A program made the position numbers and the translations under genes. 36,613 bases of DNA from Terriglobia bacterium (GTDB lineage Bacteria; Acidobacteriota; Terriglobia; Terriglobales; Acidobacteriaceae). The stretch lies in the NCBI GenBank assembly GCA_020072845.1, contig JAIQGF010000024.1, positions 1 to 36,613 on the forward strand, in the 5' to 3' direction. Positions within the stretch are counted from its first letter, which is position 1; the number at the start of each line of letters is the position of its first letter. Under the pieces are notes generated by a model, which did not search any database, had not been told where the DNA came from, and worked only from the letters and a program-made list of their open reading frames with translations. This document shows, piece by piece, positions 22,916 through 34,300 of the stretch.

Positions 22916-24616
22916 TTGGCTCTGGAAGACAAGTACGACGACATTAAGAAGTTGATCGACGCGGGGAAAGAGAAAGGCTACCTCACCTACAACGAGGTCA
23001 ACGATCTCATCCCGCACGACGTGCATTCGCCCGAAGACCTCGACGACCTGCTGACCACCATCGGCACGCAGGGCATCGATGTGCTCGAGGGTCCGGCGAA
23101 GCTGCCTTCCTCGGCCCTGGACAAGAAATTCGACCAGGAAGTCGAAGAGGGCGAAGAAGTCGAGCTCGATCTCACGCCGGGCGCGCTGGAGAAGACCAAC
23201 GACCCGGTCCGCATGTACCTGCGCGAAATGGGCACGGTCCCCCTGCTCACCCGCGAAGGCGAAGTGGAGATCGCCAAGCGCATCGAGCGGGGGCAGCTCC
23301 GCGTCCTGAAGGCGCTCTCGCGTTCCCCGATCGTCATCCGCGAAATCGTCGGCCTCGGCGAGGACCTGAAGAAGGGCGTCCGCTCCATCAAGGAAGTGAC
23401 CACCTTCGATGAAGAGGAGATCACCGAGGAAATCCTTCTGAACCGCCTGAAGGAGTGGACCGGCAAGATCGACGACATCAACAAGCATTACAAGAAGTCG
23501 CAACAGCTCGCCGAGAAATACGAAAACATTCCCGCGCTGAAGAAGAAACAGCGCGAAGGACGCCGCTGCCGCTGGGCGCTGGCGCGCGAGCTGGTCAAAA
23601 TGTCGCGCGGCATCCGCTTCCTGGGCTTCACCAACAACGAGCGCAAGCGCCTGATTGACCGTGTCAACAAGACCGTGGACACGATGCGCGCGCTCGACCG
23701 CCAGTGCCAGAACATCGAGAAGAAGATCGATGCCTCGCGCAATGAAGAGCAGAAGAAGGACCTGCGCCGCCAGTCGCGCCAGATCCGCGCCGACCTGGAG
23801 CGCCTGGAACACGAATCCGGCACCAGCTTTCCGGAGCTGAAGCGCACCCAACGCGAAATCATCCAGGGCGACATTGACGCCGAGCAGGCCAAGCGCGAAC
23901 TCATCGAAGCCAACCTGCGCCTGGTGGTCTCGATTGCCAAGAAGTACACCAACCGCGGCCTGCAGTTCCTTGACCTCATCCAGGAAGGCAACATCGGCCT
24001 GATGAAGGCGGTGGACAAGTTCGAATACCGCCGCGGCTACAAGTTCTCCACCTACGCCACGTGGTGGATTCGGCAGGCGATTACTCGCGCCATTGCGGAC
24101 CAGGCGCGTACCATTCGCATCCCGGTTCACATGATCGAGACCATCAACAAGCTGATCCGCACCTCGCGCCAGCTGGTGCAGGAACTGGGCCGCGAACCGA
24201 CCAGCGAAGAAATCGCCAAGCGCATGGACATTCCTGTCGCCAAGGTCCGCAAGGTGCTCAAGATCGCGCAGGAACCCATCTCGCTGGAGACGCCGATCGG
24301 CGAAGAGGAAGACTCGCACCTCGGCGACTTCATCGAGGACCGCGCCGTCATCTCGCCGGCCGAGGCGGTGATCAACGTCAACCTCAAGGACCAGACGGCG
24401 CAGGTGCTGCGCACGCTTACCCCGCGCGAAGAGAAGGTCATCAAGATGCGCTTCGGCCTGGAAGATGGCAGCGAGCACACGCTGGAGGAAGTGGGCCAGT
24501 CCTTCGCCGTGACCCGCGAGCGTATCCGGCAGATCGAAGCCAAGGCGCTGCGCAAGCTGCGTCATCCCTCGCGCTCGCGCAAGCTCCGCGCGTTTATGGA
24601 CGGGGTGCGGGACTAA
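22916..24616 (+). CDS. rpoD: Primary sigma factor (RpoD, sigma-70)
   Basis: About 566 residues from the preferred TTG at 22916, which has AAGGGG (22901-22906) 9 bases upstream and gives the expected beginning [20 protein letters not shown] of region 1.1; a GTG at 22868 would add 16 unlikely residues. Region 1.2 is [20 protein letters not shown]; a charged non-conserved region lies at about 190-310; region 2 has [40 protein letters not shown] and [20 protein letters not shown]; region 3 has [20 protein letters not shown]; region 4 has [17 protein letters not shown] and [19 protein letters not shown]. It directs RNA polymerase to housekeeping promoters. A hairpin terminator lies about 70 bases after the stop. 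Confidence 0.97.
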   Translation: MALEDKYDDIKKLIDAGKEKGYLTYNEVNDLIPHDVHSPEDLDDLLTTIGTQGIDVLEGPAKLPSSALDKKFDQEVEEGEEVELDLTPGALEKTNDPVRMYLREMGTVPLLTREGEVEIAKRIERGQLRVLKALSRSPIVIREIVGLGEDLKKGVRSIKEVTTFDEEEITEEILLNRLKEWTGKIDDINKHYKKSQQLAEKYENIPALKKKQREGRRCRWALARELVKMSRGIRFLGFTNNERKRLIDRVNKTVDTMRALDRQCQNIEKKIDASRNEEQKKDLRRQSRQIRADLERLEHESGTSFPELKRTQREIIQGDIDAEQAKRELIEANLRLVVSIAKKYTNRGLQFLDLIQEGNIGLMKAVDKFEYRRGYKFSTYATWWIRQAITRAIADQARTIRIPVHMIETINKLIRTSRQLVQELGREPTSEEIAKRMDIPVAKVRKVLKIAQEPISLETPIGEEEDSHLGDFIEDRAVISPAEAVINVNLKDQTAQVLRTLTPREEKVIKMRFGLEDGSEHTLEEVGQSFAVTRERIRQIEAKALRKLRHPSRSRKLRAFMDGVRD

Positions 24617-24646
24617 GCTATTAGCTCTTAGCTGTTAGCTTTTAGC
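24616..24646. repeat. 7-bp AGCTNTT tandem repeat fused to the rpoD stop
   Basis: The TAA stop (24614-24616) shares its last base with the first unit: AGCTATT, AGCTCTT, AGCTGTT, AGCTTTT, AGC. There is no inverted second arm close by. Confidence 0.8.
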
Positions 24647-24683
24647 CAGAAACGGACGGACGTGCGGAACAGAGCAGAAACAC

Positions 24684-24715
24684 AAGGGCGCGATGATTCG
24701 CGCTCTTCGTTTTTC
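24684..24715 (+). terminator. Rho-independent terminator of rpoD
   Basis: AAGGGCGCGA (24684-24693) pairs with TCGCGCTCTT (24698-24707), ten pairs including one G-T, around TGAT, followed by CGTTTTTCT. Confidence 0.75.
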
Positions 24716-25207
24716 TGGGAAATTTGAAATGCACCGCAATGACAGCACTTCGGGATTGCGTGGTGCAATCATTGTTGTGCATCTGCGCTCATCCGGGTCA
24801 GTCAGCGGCAAAATACTTCCGGCTTTTCCAAGAACTTCCACAGTAATTCCCTGACAATCACAATTTCTGCACAGCGCAACTTCGTTTTGCGCTTGAGCGT
24901 CTGCATCGCATCGGGCAATGTGTCGCATACGCGAGCGTTGATGTTCTGAGCGCGTCGCGCGGACAAAGACCGAACATGCGGTGATGCAAACCGAGCTGTT
25001 GCGCTGCACCAGCGTGCGGCCGGTAAAGCAAAATGGTCCTTGGCAAGGGAGGACCGGCTTGGCAGGTTCGGTTTTTCGGGCTCCTCGTCGGTAACGGCCA
25101 GTTCTGCGGGCACGAACACGGCAGCAAGGGTGCAGCGTCACGCAGCCAAGGCGGTTTCCACCTGAATGGTTCAGGGGAGCGTGGCACGGCATTCCGGCCC
25201 ACTGGCC

Positions 25208-25442
25208 TCGGTCAGCAGGCGTAGATCGCGTGTGCTGACCGAAGCGGCTGGGCATGCCGGAGCGTTGACGGGTGCGCCATGCGCACCTGGAGGGCGCTTC
25301 GAACCCCGTGCTACTTGCCCGCGTGGCGTGCCGCCGAGGCGCACGGAACCGCGCACAGCCGGGAGGGGCCGCCCTGAGTGGCAACTTATGGCAGGCGCTG
25401 GACCGGTGCCGGGAGCGATCCCTGCTTGAGCGCGTTCCCGGC
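25208..25442. ncRNA. Candidate structured RNA, family unknown
   Basis: Within 235 bases there are three clean stems: TCGGTCAGCA (25208-25217) with TGCTGACCGA (25233-25242), ten perfect pairs; GGTGCGC-CAT-GCGCACC (25271-25287), seven perfect pairs; and GCCGGGAGCG (25408-25417) with CGC and TCCCGGC at 25431-25442, ten pairs with a small bulge. Lack of a coding frame adds support. It does not show the signatures I know for RNase P RNA, tmRNA, SRP RNA or 6S RNA. Strand is undetermined. GC-rich DNA can form stems by chance, so confidence is low. Confidence 0.25.
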
Positions 25443-25502
25443 GGCTTCAGGACATATTGACTGATTTATGTTGAATTATCGGACTGCTTTTGGAGCCAGA
25501 CC

Positions 25503-25537
25503 AATCACTAAATCACAAATCACTCAATCGCGAAATG
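25503..25537. repeat. 7-bp AATCACT/AAATCAC tandem repeat upstream of dnaB
   Basis: Units AATCACT, AAATCAC, AAATCAC, TCAATCG, CGAAATG in series; lies in the dnaB upstream region, not at a stop codon. Confidence 0.6.
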
Positions 25538-25599
25538 AAGGTATGCACGCGCCCGTGCCAACTTCCCGTTTTTCCACCGTAAATAACCGATAATCACCC

Positions 25600-25627
25600 T
25601 TGTCTTTTCCCCCGCTTCGCCTATATT
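25600..25627 (+). promoter_or_regulatory. Candidate sigma-70 promoter of dnaB
   Basis: TTGTCT (25600-25605), 16-base spacer, TATATT (25622-25627). Transcription would start near 25634, giving a leader of about 22 bases to the TTG start. Confidence 0.4.
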
Positions 25628-25655
25628 TCTTCTTAGCACCGAACGGACCCCCAAA

Positions 25656-27026
25656 TTGGCCACCACCGATTACGCTCTCGAACGCGGGCTTCCCGCCAAT
25701 ATTGACGCCGAGCGCTCCATCCTGGGCGCCATCCTGCTCGACAACTTTACCTACACGCAGGCCTCGTCCGAGAACCTCCAGGCTGACGATTTCTCGCTCG
25801 ACTCGCACCGCCGCATTTACGGGCGCATCACCGAGCTGGCCGATTCCGGGCGCCCGGTGGACCTGGTCACGCTCGCCGAAGAGTTGTCACGGCGCAAGGA
25901 AGTCGAAGCGATCGGCGGCGTCGCTTACCTGTCGTCGCTCACCGACGGCCTGCCGCACCGCCCCAACATCGAGCAGTACGTGCGCATCGTCAAGGACAAG
26001 GCGCTGCTGCGCGGCCTCATTTTCGCTTCCAACGCCGCCGTCGCCCGCGCCATGGACGAGGCCGAGCCCGCGCAGGATGTCCTGACCTCCGCCGAAGCTG
26101 CCATTTACGAGCTTTCCGACAAGCGCTTTACCTCCGGCTTCCGCGACGTGAAGCAAATCGTGAAGGAGTCGTTCGGCTCGATTGACGCGCTCTACGAACG
26201 CGGGCAGCGCGTCACCGGCCTGGAAACTCACTTCGTGGATCTCGACAACCTGACCAGCGGATTGCAGCGCTCCGACCTGATCATCATCGCCGCCCGTCCT
26301 TCCATGGGCAAAACCGCCTTGGCGCTCAACATCGCGGAGAACGCGGCGGTGAAGGACAACAAGGTGGTCGGCATGTTCTCGCTGGAGATGTCGCGCGAGG
26401 CGCTGCTGCTGCGCCTGCTCTGCTCCAACGCCATCGTGGACTCGCACAAGCTGCGCACCGGCTTTCTGGGCCGCGACGATTATCAGAAGCTGGTGGCAGC
26501 GCTGGGCCGCCTTGCCGATGCCCCCGTCTTCATTGACGACACGCCCGGCATCACCATCAGCGAAATGCGCGCCAAGGCCCGCCGCCTGCAGCACCAGATG
26601 GGAGGACGCCTCGACCTGCTCATCGTGGACTACCTGCAGCTCATGTCCGGAAGCGCTGCCGGTGTTAAGGCGCGTTTCGAGAACCGCACCCAGGAAGTTT
26701 CCGCCATCTCGCGCGGCCTGAAGCTGCTGGCCAAGGAACTGCGCGTGCCGGTGATCGGGCTCTCGCAGTTGAGCCGCGCTCCGGAAAGCCGCGGCGGCGA
26801 TCATCGCCCGCAGTTGTCCGACCTGCGTGAATCCGGCTCCATCGAGCAAGATGCCGACCTGGTCGGTTTCATTTTCCGCGAAGAGGTCTACAACCCCACG
26901 CCGGAAAACGAGGGCTTCGCCGAGTTGATCATCGCCAAGCAGCGCAACGGCCCCACCGGCAAGGTGGATCTCGCTTTCCTGAAGCGGAGCACGCGGTTTG
27001 AATCCAGGGCCGGAGAGTCGGAATAG
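25656..27026 (+). CDS. dnaB: Replicative DNA helicase
   Basis: A 456-residue DnaB, the hexameric helicase that unwinds DNA ahead of the replisome and works with the DnaG primase encoded 3 kb upstream. The N-terminal DnaG-contact domain begins GLPANIDAERSILGAILLDN; the RecA-type motor has Walker A ARPSMGKTALAL at about 213-224, LEMSREALLLRLL, LIVDYLQLMSG (Walker B) and IGLSQLSRAPESRGGDHRPQ with the following SGSIEQDADLVGFIFREE. Start is TTG at 25656, giving MATTDYALERGLP; upstream ribosome site is weak. No intein. The TAG stop is directly followed by a 7-bp repeat array. Confidence 0.96.
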   Translation: MATTDYALERGLPANIDAERSILGAILLDNFTYTQASSENLQADDFSLDSHRRIYGRITELADSGRPVDLVTLAEELSRRKEVEAIGGVAYLSSLTDGLPHRPNIEQYVRIVKDKALLRGLIFASNAAVARAMDEAEPAQDVLTSAEAAIYELSDKRFTSGFRDVKQIVKESFGSIDALYERGQRVTGLETHFVDLDNLTSGLQRSDLIIIAARPSMGKTALALNIAENAAVKDNKVVGMFSLEMSREALLLRLLCSNAIVDSHKLRTGFLGRDDYQKLVAALGRLADAPVFIDDTPGITISEMRAKARRLQHQMGGRLDLLIVDYLQLMSGSAAGVKARFENRTQEVSAISRGLKLLAKELRVPVIGLSQLSRAPESRGGDHRPQLSDLRESGSIEQDADLVGFIFREEVYNPTPENEGFAELIIAKQRNGPTGKVDLAFLKRSTRFESRAGESE

Positions 27027-27103
27027 CTCTCAGCTATCAGCTATCAGCTATCAACTCTCGCTGCGACGTACCGATAACCGATCACCGAAAACCGACAACC
27101 CTC
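27026..27103. repeat. Two-arm 7-bp repeat between dnaB and gltX
   Basis: Left arm from the last base of the dnaB TAG: CTCTCAG then AGCTATC units to 27059. Right arm 27071-27103: CCGATAA, CCGATCA, CCGAAAA, CCGACAA in inverse style. The arms share the 7-bp period but not enough sequence for a perfect stem. Confidence 0.75.
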
Positions 27104-27105
27104 GT

Positions 27106-27114
27106 TGTTATACT
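27106..27114 (+). promoter_or_regulatory. Candidate extended -10 giving leaderless gltX
   Basis: TGTTATACT (TGT at 27106-27108, TATACT at 27109-27114) ends 8 bases before the ATG at 27123. There is no ribosome site in the 8 bases. No clear -35. Confidence 0.45.
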
Positions 27115-27122
27115 GACCGTTT

Positions 27123-28577
27123 ATGCTGCGAGTCCGCTTCGCGCCGTCACCCACGGGATTTCTGCACGTCGGCAGCGCGCGCACCTTCATCTTGAATTGG
27201 CTCTACGCCCGCCACAATGGCGGCGCCATGATCCTGCGCGTGGACGACACCGACGTGGAGCGCAACACCGAAGCCTCGCTCACCTCGATTTTCGAGGGCC
27301 TGCGCTGGCTCGATCTCCCCTGGGACGAGCAATACCGCCAGTCGGAGCGGCTGGCACTGCACAAGCAGATGGCGGAAGCAATCTTCGCCAAGGGCATGGC
27401 GTATCGCGATTTCACCCCGGCGCATGAAGGCGACAGCCCGAGGCCGGTCGCGCAGGGCGCGTGGCTGTTCAATCCCGGTGCACGCGAAATATCGCGCGAG
27501 GAAAGCGACCGCCGCGCCGCCGCCGGTGAGCCGTTCGCGCTGCGTTTCCGCGTGCCGCGCGAGCCGGAGCGGATCATCCGTTTCGACGACGCCGTCTATG
27601 GCGAACAGGCCAAGTCCACCGCCGACATCGAAGACTTCGCGCTGCTGCGCTCCGACGGCATGCCGACCTATCACATGGCTTCCTGCGCCGACGATGCCGA
27701 CCTGCGCATCAGCCACATCATTCGCGGCCAGGACCACCTCACCAACACCTTCAAGCACGTGCTGATTTTCGAAGCCGCCGGCGCCGCACCGCCGCAGTTC
27801 GCGCACCTGCCGCTGCTGGTGGCGCCCGATGGCACGAAGCTCTCCAAGCGCAAGCACGGGCCGGTGGTGAGCGTCACCACCTATCGCGACGCGGGATTTT
27901 TGCCCGAGGCGTTCGTCAATTTCCTGTGCCTGCTGGGCTGGTCGCCAAAGCAAGACCGCGAGTTCCTGACGCGGCAGGAGTTGATTGACCTGTTTTCGCT
28001 GGAGGGCATCAATCGCGCCAACGCGGTGGTCAATTTTAAGGAGCCCGCCGCCACGCCGGAGGAAATGTTCGACCCCAAGGCGATCTGGCTGAACGCCGAA
28101 CACATCCGGGCGCTGCCGGTGGAGCAATTGAGCGAGCGCTTGCTGCCGGTGGTGCGCGAAGCCGGCTTTGATGTTTCGCCGGAGCAGATGGCGCGCATCA
28201 CGCCGCTGGTGCGCGAGCGTATCAAGCTGCTGAAGGACGTGCTCACCGTCGCCGATTTTTTCTTCGTGGACCAACTGCCGCCTTACGACCCAGCAGAACT
28301 GGTCCCGCAGAAGGGCGATGCGGCGATGGCGCTGAAGGCCCTGAAGAAAGGGCGCGAGGTGCTGGCCGCGACCGAATTCACCCACGACGCGCTGGATGCG
28401 GCCTTACGCGCCGCCGCGCAGGAAATGAAACTGAAAGCGGGCCAGATGTTCCAGCCGATCCGCGTTGCCGTCTGCGGCCGCAAGAACGCCCCACCGCTGT
28501 TTGAGACGCTGGAAGTGCTGGGGAAAGAGAAAACGCTGGCGCGGATCGAGCAAGCTATCCATAAGCTGGGTGGCTAG
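27123..28577 (+). CDS. gltX: Glutamyl-tRNA synthetase
   Basis: A 484-residue class I aminoacyl-tRNA synthetase charging tRNA-Glu. The HIGH motif is HVGS in [30 protein letters not shown] follows; the KMSKS motif is KLSKR in [13 protein letters not shown]; the C-terminal anticodon-binding helical domain follows from about residue 320, ending with [20 protein letters not shown]. The Cys-x-Cys zinc motif found after KGMAY in some GluRS enzymes is absent ([10 protein letters not shown]). Because a GlnRS gene lies downstream, this enzyme is likely discriminating, charging tRNA-Glu only, but that needs the anticodon-site residues to confirm. ATG 27123 is preceded by a -10 at leaderless distance. 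Confidence 0.96.
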   Translation: MLRVRFAPSPTGFLHVGSARTFILNWLYARHNGGAMILRVDDTDVERNTEASLTSIFEGLRWLDLPWDEQYRQSERLALHKQMAEAIFAKGMAYRDFTPAHEGDSPRPVAQGAWLFNPGAREISREESDRRAAAGEPFALRFRVPREPERIIRFDDAVYGEQAKSTADIEDFALLRSDGMPTYHMASCADDADLRISHIIRGQDHLTNTFKHVLIFEAAGAAPPQFAHLPLLVAPDGTKLSKRKHGPVVSVTTYRDAGFLPEAFVNFLCLLGWSPKQDREFLTRQELIDLFSLEGINRANAVVNFKEPAATPEEMFDPKAIWLNAEHIRALPVEQLSERLLPVVREAGFDVSPEQMARITPLVRERIKLLKDVLTVADFFFVDQLPPYDPAELVPQKGDAAMALKALKKGREVLAATEFTHDALDAALRAAAQEMKLKAGQMFQPIRVAVCGRKNAPPLFETLEVLGKEKTLARIEQAIHKLGG

Positions 28578-28615
28578 TGCGCAGCGGCCCGGCCCCAGCG
28601 CCTAGAATCAGGACC

Positions 28616-28803
28616 CGTCCGGTACGGACTGATGGGACTAACCTGGCACTTCAAGCCACCTGGTGGGCGCCCCCCGCTCGACCATATCACCCGTCGTAAA
28701 TCCCGAAACGAAACCCGTCCGGTACGGACGAATGAAAGTAGCCCGCCACTTCAGTGGCGGGTAAGCGTACGATATCCGGCTCAGTCCCGTTGGGACGGCT
28801 GAT
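28616..28803. repeat. REP field upstream of the REP-associated transposase
   Basis: Units: CCGTCCGGTACGGAC (28616-28629), a CCACCTGGTGGGCG-type unit (about 28641-28669), CCGTCCGGTACGGAC again at 28716-28729 followed by ATGAAAGTAG, then CCCGCCACTTCAGTGGCGGG (28742-28761) and GTCCCGTTGGGACGGC (28784-28799). Order and linkers (GGACGAATGAAAGTAGCCCG) match the clusters at 6.7 and 9.0 kb. Confidence 0.85.
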
Positions 28804-28820
28804 ACATTTCGGAGTCGCGG

Positions 28821-29267
28821 ATGGCGCACACGTACGTCTCCAGCCTTGTACATTATGTCTTTTCAACCAAGGATCGCCGCAAATGCGTTGGCGAGGAATT
28901 GCGGCCCAAACTCTGGGCCTACCTCGGCGGCATTGCCCGCGAAAATCAGATGAAGGCGCTCGCGGTCGGCGGCACGGACGATCACGTCCACCTGTTGCTC
29001 TCGCTGCCAGCCACGATTGCCATCGCCAAGGCCGTGCAGTTGCTAAAAGGCGGCTCATCGAAATGGATCAATGAGCATCCCGGGCCCGAGTTCCACTGGC
29101 AGGACGGATACGGCGCGTTCACGGTAAGCGTTTCCAACCTGGACAGAACTCTCGACTACGTCCGGAAACAGCCCGAACACCATCAAAAGCGCAGTTTCGA
29201 AGAGGAGTTCCAGGCATTGTTGAGAAAGCACCGCATTGACTATGACCCGCGATACATTTGGGGATAA
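28821..29267 (+). CDS. REP-associated tyrosine transposase (RAYT, IS200-like Y1 family)
   Basis: A 148-residue single-domain HUH nuclease. HxH is DDHVHLLL (His55, His57); the catalytic tyrosine is probably Tyr97 in WQDGYGAFTVS; the N-terminal YVSSLVHYVFSTKDRR is the usual opening of the family. RAYTs are domesticated relatives of IS200 transposases that nick and move REP palindromes rather than their own gene. Start ATG 28821 has GGAG 6 bases upstream. The gene is flanked on both sides by REP units of the type also found at 6.7 and 9.0 kb, so it is the likely agent of those clusters. All key residues are present and the frame is intact, so it may be active. Confidence 0.93.
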   Translation: MAHTYVSSLVHYVFSTKDRRKCVGEELRPKLWAYLGGIARENQMKALAVGGTDDHVHLLLSLPATIAIAKAVQLLKGGSSKWINEHPGPEFHWQDGYGAFTVSVSNLDRTLDYVRKQPEHHQKRSFEEEFQALLRKHRIDYDPRYIWG

Positions 29268-29270
29268 TCT

Positions 29271-29360
29271 CAGCCGTCCCTACGGGACTTGGGTCTGTTG
29301 CGGAACCGTTCCCGGCGTTGAAACGCCGGGCTACTAGCAACCGTCCCGCTGGGACTGCGG
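29271..29360. repeat. REP field downstream of the REP-associated transposase
   Basis: CCGTCCCTACGGGAC (29273-29287), CCCGGCGTTGAAACGCCGGG (29311-29330) and CCGTCCCGCTGGGAC (29341-29355). The first unit is identical to the one at 6675-6689. Confidence 0.8.
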
Positions 29361-29408
29361 CCTCAAGCGCCCCGCCGCGATTACAATAGTGGATTGGATT
29401 CTCGTTAG

Positions 29409-31130
<1,722 letters not shown>

Positions 31131-31173
31131 GCAAGCAGTGACCTAAGTTACCTCTGCGTAGGCATTTACCTGA

Positions 31174-31216
31174 TTGACGGTTAGGGACAAACCACATATA
31201 TTTTCGCCACCCTAAC
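31174..31216 (+). promoter_or_regulatory. Sigma-70 promoter with overlapping inverted repeat, ahead of the GGDEF/HD-GYP gene
   Basis: TTGACG (31174-31179), exactly 17 bases, TATATT (31197-31202): the best -35/-10 pair in the window. A perfect 7-bp inverted repeat GTTAGGG (31180-31186) and CCCTAAC (31210-31216) begins directly after the -35 and ends at the expected transcript start, as a repressor operator would. The leader to the ATG at 31361 is about 150 bases. Confidence 0.6.
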
Positions 31217-31360
31217 GGCACAGCGGCCGGCTTGTCCCCAGAGCCCAAGGTACGCTCCCGGCGGGTCGATTTCCCCAGGGACCAACCCTGCCCGTTCTGG
31301 CCAAGGAGAGCATAACTTTCCTGACGGGAGGGTTAGCATAACGAACAGCAGAGCCGCGCC

Positions 31361-34300
31361 ATGGAGAACGTATTCATCGGGATCATCATCGTCCCCGGCA
31401 TCTTTGCGCTGCTGTTTTTCTTCGTCTTCAGCTATCTCTACCGGCAGTCGCATGAGCCGTATTTCCGGGCGTGGCAACTCGCCTGGGCCGCCTACTGCCT
31501 GCAATACGCGCTTTTGGCCTGGAATTATTTCTCCACCGAGAACGCCTTTGCGTTCATCGCTTCCAAGCTCTTGTTCTGCGGCGTAGCCGCTGCCATCTTG
31601 GTTTCCACGCGCCTGGTGCAGGAAGACTACCGGCCGCACTGGTCCGATGCTGTGCTGGCCGCCGGCGCGGTCGCGCTCACGGTGCACAATCTCCTGGCCC
31701 ACATGGACAATGGCCGGTTCCAGGCGATGGCTCGACCGCACTTGGAACTCGATGTCGGCATCGCCTTCGTGCTGGCACTCTCCGCGGCACGCTTCTACCG
31801 ACTCGGCCGGCAACGCGACTCCGCCGGTTTCCGCCTGCTGGCCGCGTCTCTTTTGTTGTGGGTCCCCCTGCTGGTGTTGCGCCAGTTTCACGGCTTCTTC
31901 GATAAGTATTTTGGGCGGGTCGGCCTTTTCCTCGGCACCATGCCGCAGATGCTGGTCGGCGTCGCCATGATCATCGTGTTGTTCGAACACGAACGCCGGC
32001 TGGTGCAGGAGAACGCGCTGGTGTTCTCCACCCTCGACGTGGACGCCAATTCCCTGCTCAGTCCCGCCGAAGCGGCGCCCGCGCTGCTCAAGCTGCTGGA
32101 CCGGTTCATGCGCTTGTGCCGCGCCGAGCGGGCCGCCATCAGCATCGCTGAGCGCTGGCGCGCCGTGCTGCCTTCGGTCAGCCGCGGTTTCGACCCCACC
32201 TTCACCGCCGCCCTGGAGAACGAAGGCGCCGGCGAGTACCTCAGCGATATCGCCTTCCGGCGCGGCGGCCTGGGAACTCTGCGCAACGTCGCCCACATGA
32301 CCGAGCCGCTGCCCGCCGGCGCGCCCCGCCGCTTCGAACGCTGCCAGGCCGTGTTGGGGCGTTATGAGGTGCGCAGCCTGACCGCGGTCAGCCTGCAGAC
32401 GCGCGAACACAATTTCGGCGTCGTCCTGTTTCCCCACGACGAGCGCAGGGTGCTGGGCACCTCGCAGGTGCGGCTGCTTCTCGGGGTCGCCATGCAGATC
32501 GGCCTCACCCTGGAAAACTACGTGGTGATGAACGAGGCCAAGCGGCGCACCCGCGAGTACGAACTGCTCACCCAGATGGGCCAGGTGATCAGCTCGCGCC
32601 TCGATTCCGACGAGGTTCTCCGCTCCATCCAGAAGGAACTCGGATTGTTATTCGACACCGAGACCTTTTACGTCGCCTTCCTCGCCGACGACGAGCTGCG
32701 CTTTGAATTCGAATCGGTCAAGGGCGAGGTCCTCCCCAAGCGCTCGCGCAAGACCGCGAACGCCATGACCGAGTACGTGATTCGCAGCGGCCAGCCTCTG
32801 CTGGTCCGCTCCGACATGGAGAAGGTCCGCGCCCGCCTCGGGCTTACTTTCGTGCCCGACATCCCGGCCAAGAGTTATTGCGCGGCGCCGATTTTCATCA
32901 ACAACCATGCCGTCGGCGTGTTGGCGGTGATGAATTTTGACCGCGAGTTCGTGTACGAGCAGCGCGACCTGGAATTGCTGCAGACCGCCGCCGGCCAGGT
33001 CGCCGTCGCCATCGAGAATGCCCGTCTGTTCAAGGAACAGCAGCGCCGGTCGCGGTATCTCGCCTTCCTGAACAACGTTTCCAAGGCCGCCATTTCCAGC
33101 CAGGATGCCGAGCGGATGCTGGCGGAGATTGCGAGCGAGATCCAGCAGAACTTCGATTTCGATCACATCGGCATCGGCATGCTCGATTACGTCACCAAGG
33201 AGATCGAGATCAAGGCCGAAGCGGGCGCCACCTCCTCCGGCGCCGGCAAACGTGTGCCCCTGGGCGCCGGCATCATCGGACGCTGCGCCCGCAGCAGCGA
33301 GATGGTGCTGGTGCAGGACGGCGATGCCAAGCTGGCCTCCCTCCTGCCCGACGCGCGCTCCGTGCTCTGCCTGCCGCTTACCTATGGCGAGAGCCTGCTC
33401 GGAGTGCTCAACATCGAGAGCCGCCGCGAAAAAGCCTTTGCCGACCAGGAAGTCCTCATCCTCCGGACGCTGGCTGACCTGCTCGCCACCGCGCTGCACA
33501 ACGCTTTCGTCTTCCAGAAACTGCAGCAGCAGTCCATCACCGACAGCCTCACCGGCATCAAGACGCGCCGCTTTTTCCTGGAGAACCTGCAGACGGAATG
33601 GAAGCGCGCCTCGCGTTCCGGCCGCCCCTTTTCGGTGGCTCTGATTGACCTCGACAAATTCAAGGCGGTGAACGACACCAGCGGCCACCTGGAGGGCGAC
33701 CTGGTGCTGACGCGCGTCGGCCGCCTGCTGGAGCAGAAATCGCGGCAGTCCAACGTGGTGGCGCGCTACGGCGGCGACGAATTCGTCATCCTCATGCCCG
33801 AAACCGGCGCCGAACAGGCGCAGATTCTCTCCGAACGCCTGCGCCTCTGGATCGCCACCGACCCCATGCTCAACGAACGCCAAATCACCGGCAGCTTTGG
33901 CGTGGCCAGCTTTCCGCTGCACGGCGCCACCGCCGAGGAAGTGCTCCGGGTGGCCGACGCCGGCATGTACGTCTCCAAGCGCGCCGGCGGGAACTGCGTC
34001 TCCATCGCCGAGGAATTTCTCGGTTCCGGCAGCGCCATTGCTCAGCGGCAGTTGCTCACTGCGTTCATCGAGGGCTTCCTGCAGCGCGAACACACCGGTC
34101 CCGAGTCGGTCCAGGAACTCACCGCGACGATCAAGAAAATGTGTGCCGCCACGGAGAGCCGCGAATCGCTGATGGAGGCCTTATGCGCCCTGAGCCGAGC
34201 TTCGGAAGGGCGTGAAGTGCACGCCGCCGGCCTGGCCGAGACCGCAGCGCGCGATGTCGAGATGCTGGGGCACGAACTCGGCATGGTTGAAGACGAGCTG

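Larger units (their letters stand above)
24716..25599. other. Gene-poor region of about 0.9 kb between rpoD and dnaB
   Basis: No frame here looks like a real protein: the longer ones, on either strand, have shifting, biased compositions. The region contains two competing hairpins at 24728-24783 (ATGCACCGCAATGA can pair with ATTGCGTGGTGC or with TCATTGTTGTGCAT) and several strong stems at 25208-25442. A separate small protein on the minus strand at 24802-25119 cannot be excluded. The base composition stays GC-rich. Confidence 0.5.

Noticed and set aside
22880-24565. 561-codon minus-strand frame opposite rpoD
   Set aside because: Shadow of rpoD codon bias; no recognisable motif.
24802-25119. 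Possible 105-residue minus-strand protein in the rpoD-dnaB gap
   Set aside because: Composition shifts along the frame, no ribosome site was evident and hairpins overlap it; kept only as an open possibility in the gap description.
25295-25310. tRNA-like GTTCGAA loop on the minus strand
   Set aside because: The flanking bases do not form a T-stem, and no acceptor or anticodon arm is found at the right distance.
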